The notes: generated by a model from the sequence alone, not told the origin. Positions 44,268 through 54,041 are shown, counted from the stretch's first letter. The stretch: 64,000 nucleotides of DNA from Aquibium sp. ELW1220 (GCF_030398385.1 NZ_JAOAOQ010000020.1:30628-94627); one strand, 5' to 3'. Numbers and translations are program-made.

Positions 44268-45473
44268 ATGAAGAGACTGATCTCAACGGTCGCCATCGCC
44301 GCGGTTCTCGCGGCAGGCGGCCTCTCGACGGGCTTCACGCAGGAGGACCCGGTCAAGATCGCGCTGGTGCACGGCCTGTCGGGCTCGCCGCTGGAGGCCT
44401 ATTCGAAGCAGACGACCAACGGCTTCAATCTCGGGCTCGAATACGCCACCAAGGGCACGATGGAGATCAAGGGTCGCAAGATCGAGGTGATCGAGAAGGA
44501 CACCCAGTTCAAGCCCGACATCGCCCGCTCCGTGCTGGCCGAGGCCTATGGCGACGACGACGTGCTCATCGCCGTCGGCGGCACGTCCTCCGGCGTGACC
44601 ACGGCCATGCTGCCGATCGCGGCGGAGTACGAGAAGATCCTGCTGGTCGAACCGGCGGTGGCGGACTCGCTCACCGGGCCGGATTCCAACCGCTACGTCT
44701 TCAAGACCTCGCGCAACTCGTCGATGGACATGCAGGCCCAGGCTCTGGCGTTGCAGCCGAACGAGAACCTGCACGTCGCCACGCTGGCGCAGGACTATGC
44801 CTTCGGCCGCGACGGCATCGCCGCCTTCAAGAAGGCGCTCGAAGGCACCGGCGCCAACCTCGTCGCCGAGGAATACGTGCCGCAGCAGACGACCGACTTC
44901 ACCGCGACGATCGAACGCCTGTTCGGCGCGCTGAAGGACAAGGAGGGCCGCAAGGTCATCGTCATGTACGTCGCCGGCATCGACGCCATGACGCCGCTGT
45001 CGGCCGCCGACCCGGCCCGCTACGGCATCGAGCTTTCCACCGGCGGCAACATCCTGCCGGCGATGGCGTCCTACAAGAAGGTGCCGGGCATGGAAGGCGC
45101 GATCTACTACTACTACGAGGCGCCGAAGAACGAGATCAACGACTGGCTGGTCGAAAAGCACCAGGAGAAGTTCGGCTCGCCGCCTGACTTCTTCACCGCC
45201 GGCGGCATGGCGGCGGCTCTGGCCATCGTCAAGGCGCTGGAAACGGCGGACGACTGGGAGACCGAGACGCTGATCTCGACCATGGAAGGCATGTCCTGGG
45301 AGACGCCGAAGGGCACCATGACCTTCCGTCCCGAGGACCACCAGGCGCTGCAGTCCATGTACCACTTCAAGATCGCCGTGAAGGATGGCGTGGAGTGGGC
45401 CGTCCCGGAACTCGTCCGCGAGATCAAGCCGGAGGAGATGGACATTCCGGTCGGGCGGAACAACCAGCAGTGA
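44268..45473 (+). CDS. ABC transporter periplasmic substrate-binding protein (Leu/Ile/Val-type)
   Basis: A 401-residue periplasmic binding protein. A signal peptide (MKRLISTVAIAAVLAAGGLS) precedes the type I fold, with VKIALVHGLSGSPLEAYSKQ at the front, LIAVGGTSSGVTTAMLPIA and YVFKTSRNSSMDMQAQALAL. It is the HAAT/branched-chain family, which also binds aromatic and hydroxy acids. The AAGGAGGAG ribosome site is excellent. A 7-bp tandem repeat follows the stop and separates it from the ATPase genes. Confidence 0.94.
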   Translation: MKRLISTVAIAAVLAAGGLSTGFTQEDPVKIALVHGLSGSPLEAYSKQTTNGFNLGLEYATKGTMEIKGRKIEVIEKDTQFKPDIARSVLAEAYGDDDVLIAVGGTSSGVTTAMLPIAAEYEKILLVEPAVADSLTGPDSNRYVFKTSRNSSMDMQAQALALQPNENLHVATLAQDYAFGRDGIAAFKKALEGTGANLVAEEYVPQQTTDFTATIERLFGALKDKEGRKVIVMYVAGIDAMTPLSAADPARYGIELSTGGNILPAMASYKKVPGMEGAIYYYYEAPKNEINDWLVEKHQEKFGSPPDFFTAGGMAAALAIVKALETADDWETETLISTMEGMSWETPKGTMTFRPEDHQALQSMYHFKIAVKDGVEWAVPELVREIKPEEMDIPVGRNNQQ

Positions 45474-45479
45474 GCTGAC

Positions 45480-45683
45480 GGGAGTAGGGAGTAGGGAGTA
45501 GGGAGTAGGGAGTAGGGAGTAGGTTTGCGCCCTCCCGTCCCGTGGCCTCCGTCGGGCGCGAGCGCTCTTCAGTGTTCGCGCCAGCTACCGCGGAATCCGC
45601 TCGCTTCCCGCTCCTGACTTTCGTCGTCTACTCCCTACTCCCTACTCCCTACTCCCTACTCCCTACTCCCTACTCCCTACTCC
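45480..45683. repeat. Two opposed 7-bp minisatellites, G-quadruplex-prone
   Basis: Six copies of GGAGTAG (45481-45522, with a flanking G each side) are followed about 105 bp later by eight copies of the complement CTACTCC (45628-45683). G3-N4 tracts on the plus strand and again on the minus strand meet the rule for G-quadruplexes. The arrays are inverse, so RNA could also form a long hairpin. The region lies inside the transporter operon and holds no gene. Confidence 0.9.
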
Positions 45684-45720
45684 CCATTCACGATTCCCCA
45701 TTTCCCTTGCCCACGGACCG

Positions 45721-46488
45721 ATGCAGACCCCCTCCCTCCGCACCGAGAACCTGACCATCCGCTTCGGCGGCCATGTGGCCGTGGACCGGGTGACGTGCGC
45801 CTTCCGGCCGGGCGAGCTGACGGTGATCGTCGGGCCGAACGGGGCGGGGAAGACGACGTGGTTCAACCTCGTGTCGGGCCAGCTGAGGCCGAGCGAGGGG
45901 AAGGTGTTCAAGGGCGAGAAGGACATCACCGGGGCCTCGCCCTCGGCGCGCGCCAAGGCCGGCATCGGCCGCGCCTTCCAGCTGACCAATTTGTTTCCCA
46001 AGCTCTCGGTGCTGGAGAACGTGCGCCTCGTCGTCCAGGCGCGGCGCGGCGCGGGGTCCCGGGCGCTGTCGCGCGCCGCAGCACTCACCGACATTCGCGA
46101 CGAAGCGATGGCGACGCTGGAGAGCGCGCGGCTCGGCGACGTCGCCGGCTATCCGGCCTCGGCGCTGCCGCATGGCGACCAGCGCAAGCTCGAGGTCGCC
46201 ATGCTGATCGCCATGCAGCCCGACATCTTCATGTTCGACGAACCGACCGCCGGCATGTCGGTCGACGAGGCGCCGGTGATCCTCGACCTGATCGCCGGCA
46301 TCAAGGCCGATACGACGAAGACGATCCTGCTGGTCGAGCACAAGATGGACGTGGTGCGCGCGCTCGCCGACCGCATCGTGGTGCTGCACAATGGCGAGCT
46401 GGTCGCCGACGGCAAGCCGGACGCGGTGATGGCCCTGCCCACCGTGCGCGAGATCTATCTCGGCGTCAGCGCGGAGGAGGACGCATGA
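45721..46488 (+). CDS. Branched-chain-type ABC transporter ATPase LivG-like
   Basis: A 255-residue ABC ATPase. Walker A is VGPNGAGKTTWFNLVSG. The signature region is ALPHGDQRKLEVAM, in the place of the usual LSxGxQR. Walker B is DIFMFDEPTAGM, with the switch His in LLVEHKMDVV. The C-terminal VREIYLG is typical of LivG. Its ATG lies 38 bp after the minisatellite with no strong ribosome site. The stop overlaps the next gene (ATGA). Confidence 0.93.
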   Translation: MQTPSLRTENLTIRFGGHVAVDRVTCAFRPGELTVIVGPNGAGKTTWFNLVSGQLRPSEGKVFKGEKDITGASPSARAKAGIGRAFQLTNLFPKLSVLENVRLVVQARRGAGSRALSRAAALTDIRDEAMATLESARLGDVAGYPASALPHGDQRKLEVAMLIAMQPDIFMFDEPTAGMSVDEAPVILDLIAGIKADTTKTILLVEHKMDVVRALADRIVVLHNGELVADGKPDAVMALPTVREIYLGVSAEEDA

Positions 46489-47207
46489 GCGGCGCGATCC
46501 TGAGGCTCGACGACGTCCACACCGACATCGGCCAGTACCACATCCTGCACGGCATCTCGCTGAACGTGCCCGAGGGCGGCGTGCACGTGCTGCTCGGCCG
46601 CAACGGGGCGGGCAAGACGACGACGCTGAGGACCGTGATGGGCCTGTGGCGGGCGCGCAAGGGTGCGATCGTCTTCCGCCACCACGACATCACGGCCATG
46701 CCCACCCCCGACATCGCCCGGCTGGGCATCGCCTACGTGCCCGAGAACATGGGCATCTTCGGCGGCCTGACCGTGGAGGAGAACATGCGGCTCGCCTCCA
46801 CCACCGGTCGCTTCGACGACGAGCGGCTGGGGCGCATCTTTGCGCTGTTTCCGGCGATCGAGAAGTTCTGGACCAGCCAGGCGAGCGGGCTCTCCGGCGG
46901 CCAGAAGCAGATGCTCGCGATCGCGCGCGCCATCGTGGAACGCCGCGAGCTGATCCTGATCGACGAGCCGACCAAGGGCCTGGCGCCCGCCATCATCCGC
47001 GCCATGATCGGCGCCTTCCGCGAGATCGCGACCGAGACGACGATCCTGCTGGTCGAGCAGAACTTCCTCTTCGCCCGCTCGCTCGGCCGCGGCGTGGCGG
47101 TGATCGACGACGGCCGCATCGTGCATCATGGCGACATGGCGGCGCTGGCGAGTGACGAGGCGCTGCAGACACGGCTCTTGAGCCTGTCGCTGGCGGAACA
47201 TCAGTAG
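46485..47207 (+). CDS. Branched-chain-type ABC transporter ATPase LivF-like
   Basis: A 240-residue ABC ATPase. Walker A is LLGRNGAGKTTTLRTVMG, the signature LSGGQKQMLAIARA, Walker B LILIDEPTKGLAP, and the switch His position is replaced by Gln in LLVEQNFLF, as is common in LivF. It forms a heterodimer with the LivG-like subunit on the membrane permeases. Start overlaps the previous stop. Confidence 0.93.
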   Translation: MSGAILRLDDVHTDIGQYHILHGISLNVPEGGVHVLLGRNGAGKTTTLRTVMGLWRARKGAIVFRHHDITAMPTPDIARLGIAYVPENMGIFGGLTVEENMRLASTTGRFDDERLGRIFALFPAIEKFWTSQASGLSGGQKQMLAIARAIVERRELILIDEPTKGLAPAIIRAMIGAFREIATETTILLVEQNFLFARSLGRGVAVIDDGRIVHHGDMAALASDEALQTRLLSLSLAEHQ

Positions 47208-47246
47208 GGGAGGGCGGGATGATGGCTATTTTGGACGTCGAGCTCT

Positions 47247-47410
47247 ATGGCGCCCCCCTCTGCCCTGCCGGGCATCTCCCCCACGAGGGGGGAGATCGGC
47301 AGCTTCGGCGCGGGAGCACCACCTTAACCGTCGGCGATTGGCGAAAGCGGCCGCGACGGCCGATCTCCCCACGCGTGGGGGAGATGCCGGCAGGCAGAGG
47401 GGGGCGCCAT
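47247..47410. repeat. Palindromic intergenic element (ATGGCGCCCCCCTCTG family), paired copies
   Basis: An arm at 47247-47300 (ATGGCGCCCCCCTCTGCC..., with an inner CATCTCCCCC stem) is repeated inverted, with small differences, at 47359-47410. It lies between the livF- and livH-like genes. A second member of the same family lies at 59137-59210. Such elements are scattered in Mesorhizobium-type genomes. Confidence 0.8.
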
Positions 47411-47457
47411 GGAACGCTGACATCTGCAGCGATCGCAAGCGACTTGGGAGCCCGCCC

Positions 47458-48444
47458 ATGAACGCCCTGCTCGACCGCGTCGGCGGCGTCTATGCGCTGC
47501 CGGTGATCCTCGCGATCCTCGCCTTCGCCGCCATCGGCTCGACCTCGACCTGGGTGACGCTGACCGCCGCCGGGCTGGCCATGGGGATGATGATCTTCCT
47601 GATGGCGTCGGGCCTGTCGCTGATCTTCGGCCTGATGGACGTGCTGAACTTCGGCCATTCCGCCTTCGTCTCCTTCGGCGCCTTCATCGCCGCATCGGTG
47701 CTGGCGGCGCTCGGCGCCTGGCTTGCGGCCGACAGCGTGCTCCTCAACATCGCCGCACTGATGGCCGCCATCGCGGCTGCGACCGCCTTCGGGGCGCTGG
47801 CCGGCTGGGGCTTCGAGCGGGTGATCGTCAAGCCGGTCTACAAGGACCATCTGCGCCAGATCCTGATCACCATGGGCGCGCTGATCGTGGCCGAGCAGCT
47901 CTTGCTCGCCATCTGGGGCGGCACGCCGATCGCCGTTGCGCGGCCGGCCTTCCTGACCGGCTCGATCATCATCGGCGACGTGGCCATCGAGGCTTACCGT
48001 ATCTTCGCGCTGCTGCTCGGCCTCGTCGTCTATGTCGGCATGTATCTCGCGTTGAACCGCACCCGCATCGGGCTCCTGATCCGGGCCGGCGTGGAGAATC
48101 GCGAGATGGTGGAATCGCTCGGCTTCCGCATCGACCGGCTGTTCATCGGCGTCTTCATGGCGGGCTCCGCGCTGGCGGCCATGGGCGGCGCGATGTGGGC
48201 CGGCTACCAGAGCCTGATCACGCCGGCACTCGGCCAGGAGCTGATGATCATCGTCTTCATCGTCGTCATCATCGGCGGGCTGGGCTCGATCCAGGGCTCG
48301 CTGCTGGGTGCGATCCTCGTCGGCCTGATGACCAACTACGTCGCCTTCCTGTTCCCCAAGCTCGCGCTTGCGTCGAACATGCTCTTGATGATGGCGGTGC
48401 TGCTGTGGCGGCCCTACGGGCTGAAGCCGGCGGTGAAGGGGTGA
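47458..48444 (+). CDS. Branched-chain-type ABC transporter permease LivH-like
   Basis: A 328-residue inner-membrane permease with about eight helices. LIFGLMDVLNFGHSAFVSFG is the LivH signature, and GLGSIQGSLLGAILVGLMTN is the cytoplasmic EAA-like/late motif. The ATG at 47458 gives the standard N-terminus (MNALLDRVGGVYALPVILAI). It pairs with the LivM-like protein encoded after a second repeat. Confidence 0.92.
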   Translation: MNALLDRVGGVYALPVILAILAFAAIGSTSTWVTLTAAGLAMGMMIFLMASGLSLIFGLMDVLNFGHSAFVSFGAFIAASVLAALGAWLAADSVLLNIAALMAAIAAATAFGALAGWGFERVIVKPVYKDHLRQILITMGALIVAEQLLLAIWGGTPIAVARPAFLTGSIIIGDVAIEAYRIFALLLGLVVYVGMYLALNRTRIGLLIRAGVENREMVESLGFRIDRLFIGVFMAGSALAAMGGAMWAGYQSLITPALGQELMIIVFIVVIIGGLGSIQGSLLGAILVGLMTNYVAFLFPKLALASNMLLMMAVLLWRPYGLKPAVKG

Positions 48445-48479
48445 TGGGGATGGGTATCACGTGTCACACTCCCCGTTCC

Positions 48480-48617
48480 GCCGTCATCCTCGGGCTTGTC
48501 CCGAGGATCTGCCTCCACCCGCAATCGAGGCAGGCCATCGATGACGCCGTGTGGAGAGAGCAGGCCAGGACGGATCGAGGCTCGGCAGATCCTCTGGACA
48601 AGCCCGAGGATGACGGC
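48480..48617. repeat. Inverted repeat (CGTCATCCTCGGGCTTGTCC family) between permease genes
   Basis: Arms of 34 bp at 48480-48513 and 48584-48617 match inverted with one mismatch. The repeat begins 36 bp after the livH-like stop and ends before the livM-like start, so it lies inside the operon mRNA. Confidence 0.85.
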
Positions 48618-48673
48618 GCCGCGGGGGGCATTCTTCGCAAACCAACCTGCCGGCGTGCCAGGAATCTCCGCCG

Positions 48674-49774
48674 ATGACCGCTGCCTCGATTTCCGCAACC
48701 CCCACCCGCCGGGTCCCCGCCGGACGCCTCGCCGTCTATGCCATCGTGCTGGCGATCGGGCTCTGCCTTGCCTTTGCACCGTTCCTCTTCACCGACGTGC
48801 GGGCAGCCGAGGTGGCGGCGCGGATCTGCATCTTCATCGTGCTGGTGGCGAGCTACGACCTCCTGATCGGCTACACCGGCATCGTCTCCTTCGCGCACAC
48901 CATGTTCTTCGGCCTCGGCGCCTATGGCGCGGCGATCGCGCTCAAGGCCTGGGGGCCGGGCTGGGACGCGATCCTGCTCGGCGGCGGGGCGGGCGTGGTG
49001 GCGGCACTCGTGCTGGCGGTGCTGATCGGGCTGCTCTCGCTGCGGGTGAAGGCGATCTTCTTCGCCATGGTGACGCTGGCGGCGGCGTCCGTGATGCTGG
49101 TGCTGGCCAGCCAGCTTTCGGACATCACCGGCGGCGAGGACGGCTTCACCTACCAGGCGCCGCGGCTCTTCTCGCCGGCCTTCAAGCTGTTCGAGGATGC
49201 CGACGGCAAGGTGCTGCGGCTGTTCGACGTGGCTCTGAACGGCAAGGTGGCAGCCTACTATTTCGTGTTCCTGTCGAGCCTCGTGCTGTTCCTCCTGATG
49301 CTGCGCATCGTCGCCTCGCCGATGGGCACGGTGCTGGAGGCGATCCGCGAGAACGAGATGCGGGCGGAGGCGATCGGCTACAAGGTCGTCGCCTACCGCA
49401 CGGCGATCTTCTGCATCGCGGCGGTGATCGCGGCCACGATCGGCGTGGTGCGCGCGGTCTGGCTGAAATACACCGGGCCGGAGGTGGCGCTGTCCTTCCA
49501 CATCATGATCGACATCCTGCTGATGGTCGTGATCGGCGGCATGGGCACCATCGTCGGCGCCGTCATCGGCGTCGTGGTGATGAGCCTGGCGCAGTTCTAC
49601 CTGAAGGACCTGATGGAGGTGGCGGCCGAGGCCACCGCCGGCATCCCGCTGCTGCCTGACCTCCTGAACCCCGACCGCTGGCTGCTCTGGCTCGGCGTGC
49701 TCTTCATACTGCTCGTCTACTTCTTCCCCGCCGGTATCGCGGGCACGCTCATGAACAAGGGAAGCGCCCGATGA
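48674..49774 (+). CDS. Branched-chain-type ABC transporter permease LivM-like
   Basis: A 366-residue permease with about ten hydrophobic segments. SYDLLIGYTGIVSFAHTMFF carries the LivM motif G-x-x-S-F-x-H-x-x-F. The middle has AIRENEMRAEAIGYKVVAYR, the ATPase-contact loop, and GGMGTIVGAVIGVVVMSLAQ follows. The stop overlaps the start of the hydrolase gene. Confidence 0.93.
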   Translation: MTAASISATPTRRVPAGRLAVYAIVLAIGLCLAFAPFLFTDVRAAEVAARICIFIVLVASYDLLIGYTGIVSFAHTMFFGLGAYGAAIALKAWGPGWDAILLGGGAGVVAALVLAVLIGLLSLRVKAIFFAMVTLAAASVMLVLASQLSDITGGEDGFTYQAPRLFSPAFKLFEDADGKVLRLFDVALNGKVAAYYFVFLSSLVLFLLMLRIVASPMGTVLEAIRENEMRAEAIGYKVVAYRTAIFCIAAVIAATIGVVRAVWLKYTGPEVALSFHIMIDILLMVVIGGMGTIVGAVIGVVVMSLAQFYLKDLMEVAAEATAGIPLLPDLLNPDRWLLWLGVLFILLVYFFPAGIAGTLMNKGSAR

Positions 49775-50604
49775 TCCCACGCTCCACCTATGTGCGCGCT
49801 GGTCGCCATGAGCTCCACGTCACCGAATGGGGCGAGCGGGGCGGGCCGGCGCTGGTGATGTGGCACGGGCTGGCGCGCACCGGGCGCGACTTCGACGAGG
49901 CGGCGGCAGCACTCGCCGACAGCTATTTCGTGATCTGTCCGGACACGCTGGGGCGCGGCCTGTCGAGCTGGTCGGCACCCGGCGGCGCGGACTATTCCTA
50001 TGCGAGTTTCGGCGAGACGGCGCTGGCGATCCTCGACCACTACGGCATCGGCGAGCTGCGCTGGGTCGGCACCTCGATGGGCGGCCTGCTCGGCGTGACG
50101 CTGGCGGCCGGCGCGCTGAAGGACCGCATCACCCATCTCGTCATCAACGACATCGGCCCCGACATCCCCGAAGCCGGCACCGGCCGCATCGCGTCCTATG
50201 TCGGCAACCCGCCGGTCTGCGACACGGTGGCCGAGCTGGAGGCCTGGCTGCGGACGAACTACGCCCCCTTCGGCGACAACACCGACGCCTTCTGGCGCCG
50301 CATGGCCGACACCTCGGCGCGCCGCACCGACGCCGGCAAGGTGACGGTGCACTACGACCCGCTGATCGTCACGCAGTTCACCCTGCACAAGGGCGACCTC
50401 GACGTCTGGGACAAGTACGACGCCGTCACGGCGAAGACGCTGCTGCTGCGCGGCGAGGCTTCCGATGTCCTGTCCGGCTCGACCGCCGAGGCGATGACCC
50501 GGCGCGGCCCGAAGCCGAAGCTGGTGACGATGCCCGGCTGCGGCCATGCGCCGACGCTGGCGAGCGAAGGCGAGATCGCGATGCTGCGGGGGTTTTTGGG
50601 GTAG
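49771..50604 (+). CDS. Alpha/beta hydrolase of the transporter operon
   Basis: A 277-residue alpha/beta hydrolase. HVTEWGERGGPALVMWHGLA contains the oxyanion HG. The nucleophile elbow is VGTSMGGLLG, the acid is near GEASDVL, and the catalytic His is in PGCGHAPTL. No signal peptide. It is translationally coupled to the LivM-like gene (ATGA overlap), so it probably acts on the imported compound, perhaps hydrolysing an ester to feed the dehydrogenase at the start of the operon. That pathway is inferred. Confidence 0.9.
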   Translation: MIPRSTYVRAGRHELHVTEWGERGGPALVMWHGLARTGRDFDEAAAALADSYFVICPDTLGRGLSSWSAPGGADYSYASFGETALAILDHYGIGELRWVGTSMGGLLGVTLAAGALKDRITHLVINDIGPDIPEAGTGRIASYVGNPPVCDTVAELEAWLRTNYAPFGDNTDAFWRRMADTSARRTDAGKVTVHYDPLIVTQFTLHKGDLDVWDKYDAVTAKTLLLRGEASDVLSGSTAEAMTRRGPKPKLVTMPGCGHAPTLASEGEIAMLRGFLG

Positions 50605-50651
50605 GGGGCAGTCCGGCTTCGTTACGTCGCATTCGCGCGTTTGATGCAGGT

Positions 50652-50781
50652 ACCCCCACCCCTACCCCTCCCCACAAGGGGGAGGGGGACACCTGCGACG
50701 TGCGTCGCCGCGTCCGGCAGAACCTGGCGCGACGCGGATCGCCCCCCCTCCCCCTTGTGGGGAGGGGTGAGGGGTGGGGGT
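50652..50781. repeat. Inverted repeat (ACCCCCACCCCT family) after the hydrolase gene
   Basis: An arm at about 50652-50689 (ACCCCCACCCCTACCCCTCC, then CCACAAGGGGGAGG) is repeated inverted at about 50743-50781 with a one-base indel. It closes the transporter operon and is purine/pyrimidine-biased, so the transcript could fold strongly. Confidence 0.8.
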
Positions 50782-50878
50782 TCTTCCAAGCCACAATGGA
50801 CCAACAGTATTGGCGTCGCCATATGTGCTATATGGAGTGCAGGGAAAACCTGCCACGCGTCAGGAAAGGAGGACGTGC

Positions 50879-50941
50879 ATGAGCATCAAGTACGCAGGGC
50901 GGCCCAAAGGTGACGCGCCGCCGGAAAAATTCGCTGCATGA
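50879..50941 (+). CDS. 20-residue leader ORF with ideal ribosome site
   Basis: A 20-codon frame (MSIKYAGRPKGDAPPEKFAA). It has the sequence AAAGGAGG 6 bases before the ATG, the best ribosome site of the neighbourhood. Its TGA overlaps the ATG of the next gene (ATGA), which itself has no good site. So it probably serves to load ribosomes for the downstream gene. It may instead be the stub of a longer lost gene. Confidence 0.45.
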   Translation: MSIKYAGRPKGDAPPEKFAA

Positions 50942-51285
50942 AAACTGACACGATCACGTTGTGGCGACCGTTTGGTGCGGCAGAACTGGCGCTCGTCCGC
51001 GAGAGTGGTATGCGTTCCTTCCCGCCGCGCCTGCCGGATCAGCCAATATTCTATCCGGTGCTGTCCGAAGACTATGCAATCCGGATCGCGCGCGACTGGA
51101 ACTTGCCGCAAAGCGGTGCGGGTTTCGTCACCCGCTTCGAGGTGCGCAGCGACTTCCTGGCGAAATACCAGGCTCAGGAAGCAGGCGGCCGCGCGCTACG
51201 AGAAAACTGGATCCCTGCCGAAGAGCTCGAAGCGTTCAATGCCGCGATCGTCGGGCCTATCGAGGTGGTGAAAGAGTTCCGCTGA
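50938..51285 (+). CDS. Small protein of the type often annotated ADP-ribosylation/crystallin J1
   Basis: A 115-residue protein (TLWRPFGAAELALVRESGMR, FPPRLPDQPIFYPVLSEDYA, GFVTRFEVRSDFLAKYQAQE, WIPAEELEAFNAAIVGPIEV). Proteins of this pattern are commonly labelled ADP-ribosylation/crystallin J1, a label carried without biochemical proof. No motif can be assigned to catalysis with confidence. It is coupled to a leader ORF upstream and lies 25 bp ahead of the DUF2283-MazG fusion, which suggests a two- or three-gene unit. Confidence 0.65.
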   Translation: MKTDTITLWRPFGAAELALVRESGMRSFPPRLPDQPIFYPVLSEDYAIRIARDWNLPQSGAGFVTRFEVRSDFLAKYQAQEAGGRALRENWIPAEELEAFNAAIVGPIEVVKEFR

Positions 51286-51310
51286 GGATTTGTTGGTGCG
51301 CGCAAGTTCG

Positions 51311-51820
51311 ATGATCGACATGACCTACGATCCCGACGCGGACGCGGCCTCTATCCGCGTCGCCGTCGGCAAGGTTGCCGAGACAGCCGAGGCTGGTCCC
51401 TTCGCCTACGACATGGACGAGCAGGGCCGCGTGCTCGGCATCGAGGTCCTCGCCGCCAGCAAGGTGCTGGCTAGCGATTCCGTGCTTCACGGCAGGCGCT
51501 CTCTCACCCTCGCCGAGATCGGTGAGCGGGTAAAAGCGGTCTCCGACATCTATGCGGCCAGGTTCCAGATCGAGAGGGACGAGCTTTGGCATCTCGGCAA
51601 ACTGACCGAGGAACTTGGCGAGCTGAACGCCGCGTTTCTTCAACTCGCGGGCCGTGGCCGCACGAGAGGATATACGCCTGAAGAGTTGCGGCGAAATCTC
51701 GAAAGCGAGGCCGCCGATCTCCTTGCGCATCTGCTTCTTTTTGCCCAGCAGCAGAAGATCGACCTGGAGGCTGCTCTGCGCAACAAGTGGTTCAGCTACC
51801 TCACCGAAGAGACGGGTTGA
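51311..51820 (+). CDS. DUF2283-MazG-like fusion protein
   Basis: A 169-residue protein. The first about 55 residues are a DUF2283 domain (MIDMTYDPDADAASIRVAVG, AYDMDEQGRVLGIEVLAAS). From about residue 70 on it looks like a MazG-type helical nucleotide pyrophosphohydrolase (WHLGKLTEELGELNAAFLQL has the E-x-x-E motif, SEAADLLAHLLLFAQQQKID the E-x-x-D motif). MazG enzymes hydrolyse NTPs or modified nucleotides. The ATG at 51311 is chosen to start the DUF2283 domain; a TTG at 51290 is possible. The fusion of these two domains is uncommon in my experience. Confidence 0.75.
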   Translation: MIDMTYDPDADAASIRVAVGKVAETAEAGPFAYDMDEQGRVLGIEVLAASKVLASDSVLHGRRSLTLAEIGERVKAVSDIYAARFQIERDELWHLGKLTEELGELNAAFLQLAGRGRTRGYTPEELRRNLESEAADLLAHLLLFAQQQKIDLEAALRNKWFSYLTEETG

Positions 51821-51835
51821 CCGAAAGGGACGCTG

Positions 51836-52285
51836 CTATCCCCCCGCCAGCACCTTCTCGATTTCCGGCACCGTGTGGTTGGTCAGCGTCTTCGCCACCT
51901 CGCCGGTCACCTTGTCGGCGACCTCCTTGTGCAGCTTCTTGCGCATCTCGCCGAGCACCTGGGGCTGTGCCACCAGGACGATCTTCTTGAACGTACCCTT
52001 GTGCGCCATCTTGTAGAGCCGTTCGGCGATCTCGTCGGCGAAGCGGTCCTTCTCGATCCGGTGCCAGTCGGTGTCGGCCACCGCGCTGCGGTGCTCGCCG
52101 GAGGCGTCGTTGAGGCGGCCTGGGCGGTCGGTGCCCTGCTCCCGGGTCGGCGGGTTCTCGTGGTGCTCCTCGCGCATCACCTGCAGGTTCGGATATTGCG
52201 CGTCGCCTTCGTTGCGCAGGAACAGTGCCTTCTCGCCATCGGCGACGAGGACCCACATGTCGTGTTCGAGCTTCATGGCGGACAT
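51836..52285 (-). CDS. Host attachment family protein
   Basis: A 149-residue protein of the Host_attach family (MKLEHDMWVLVADGEKALFL, HRSAVADTDWHRIEKDRFAD, KKIVLVAQPQVLGEMRKKLH). Members were linked to plant-cell attachment in Agrobacterium, though the fold is eRF1-like and a role in translation or stress is possible. The start at 52285 follows GGAGTCCGAA; an internal ATG three codons on is also possible. It is convergent with the MazG fusion gene. Confidence 0.85.
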   Translation of the reverse strand: MSAMKLEHDMWVLVADGEKALFLRNEGDAQYPNLQVMREEHHENPPTREQGTDRPGRLNDASGEHRSAVADTDWHRIEKDRFADEIAERLYKMAHKGTFKKIVLVAQPQVLGEMRKKLHKEVADKVTGEVAKTLTNHTVPEIEKVLAGG

Positions 52286-52600
52286 TTCGGACTCCAATCC
52301 TGTTCCAGTCGATGACGCGCCCGGGCGGCGACGAACGTCTTGATCGGGATCACGAGACCGGCCCTCGACCGTCATCGCGAACAAAACGCGGTGCGATGCC
52401 GGCCGTTCCGGAACGGGTCGCGGCGCCGCGGCTCGCGAGGTGGCGCCCGGGCAGGCGGCCGGGCGTGCCGGAATGGTTTTCCCCGTGGCGACGATGCCGC
52501 GGAAAACCCGTTGCGGCGCGTCCGGCGTGGCAGGACGCCATGCCTTCAGGTCGCGGCCCGCCGGACCGACAATGCAGCCCAAACGTGGAGACGTGCGCCA
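52286..52600. other. Divergent promoter region of the host-attachment gene and the cys operon
   Basis: These 315 bp hold no convincing gene. They should contain promoters in both directions. I see no clear consensus box for a sulfur regulator. Confidence 0.5.
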
Positions 52601-54028
<1,428 letters not shown>

Positions 54029-54041
54029 GGAAGGACCTGCC

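Noticed and set aside
45480..45683. CRISPR array
   Set aside because: The units are 7 bp, directly adjacent and without spacers; no cas gene is present.
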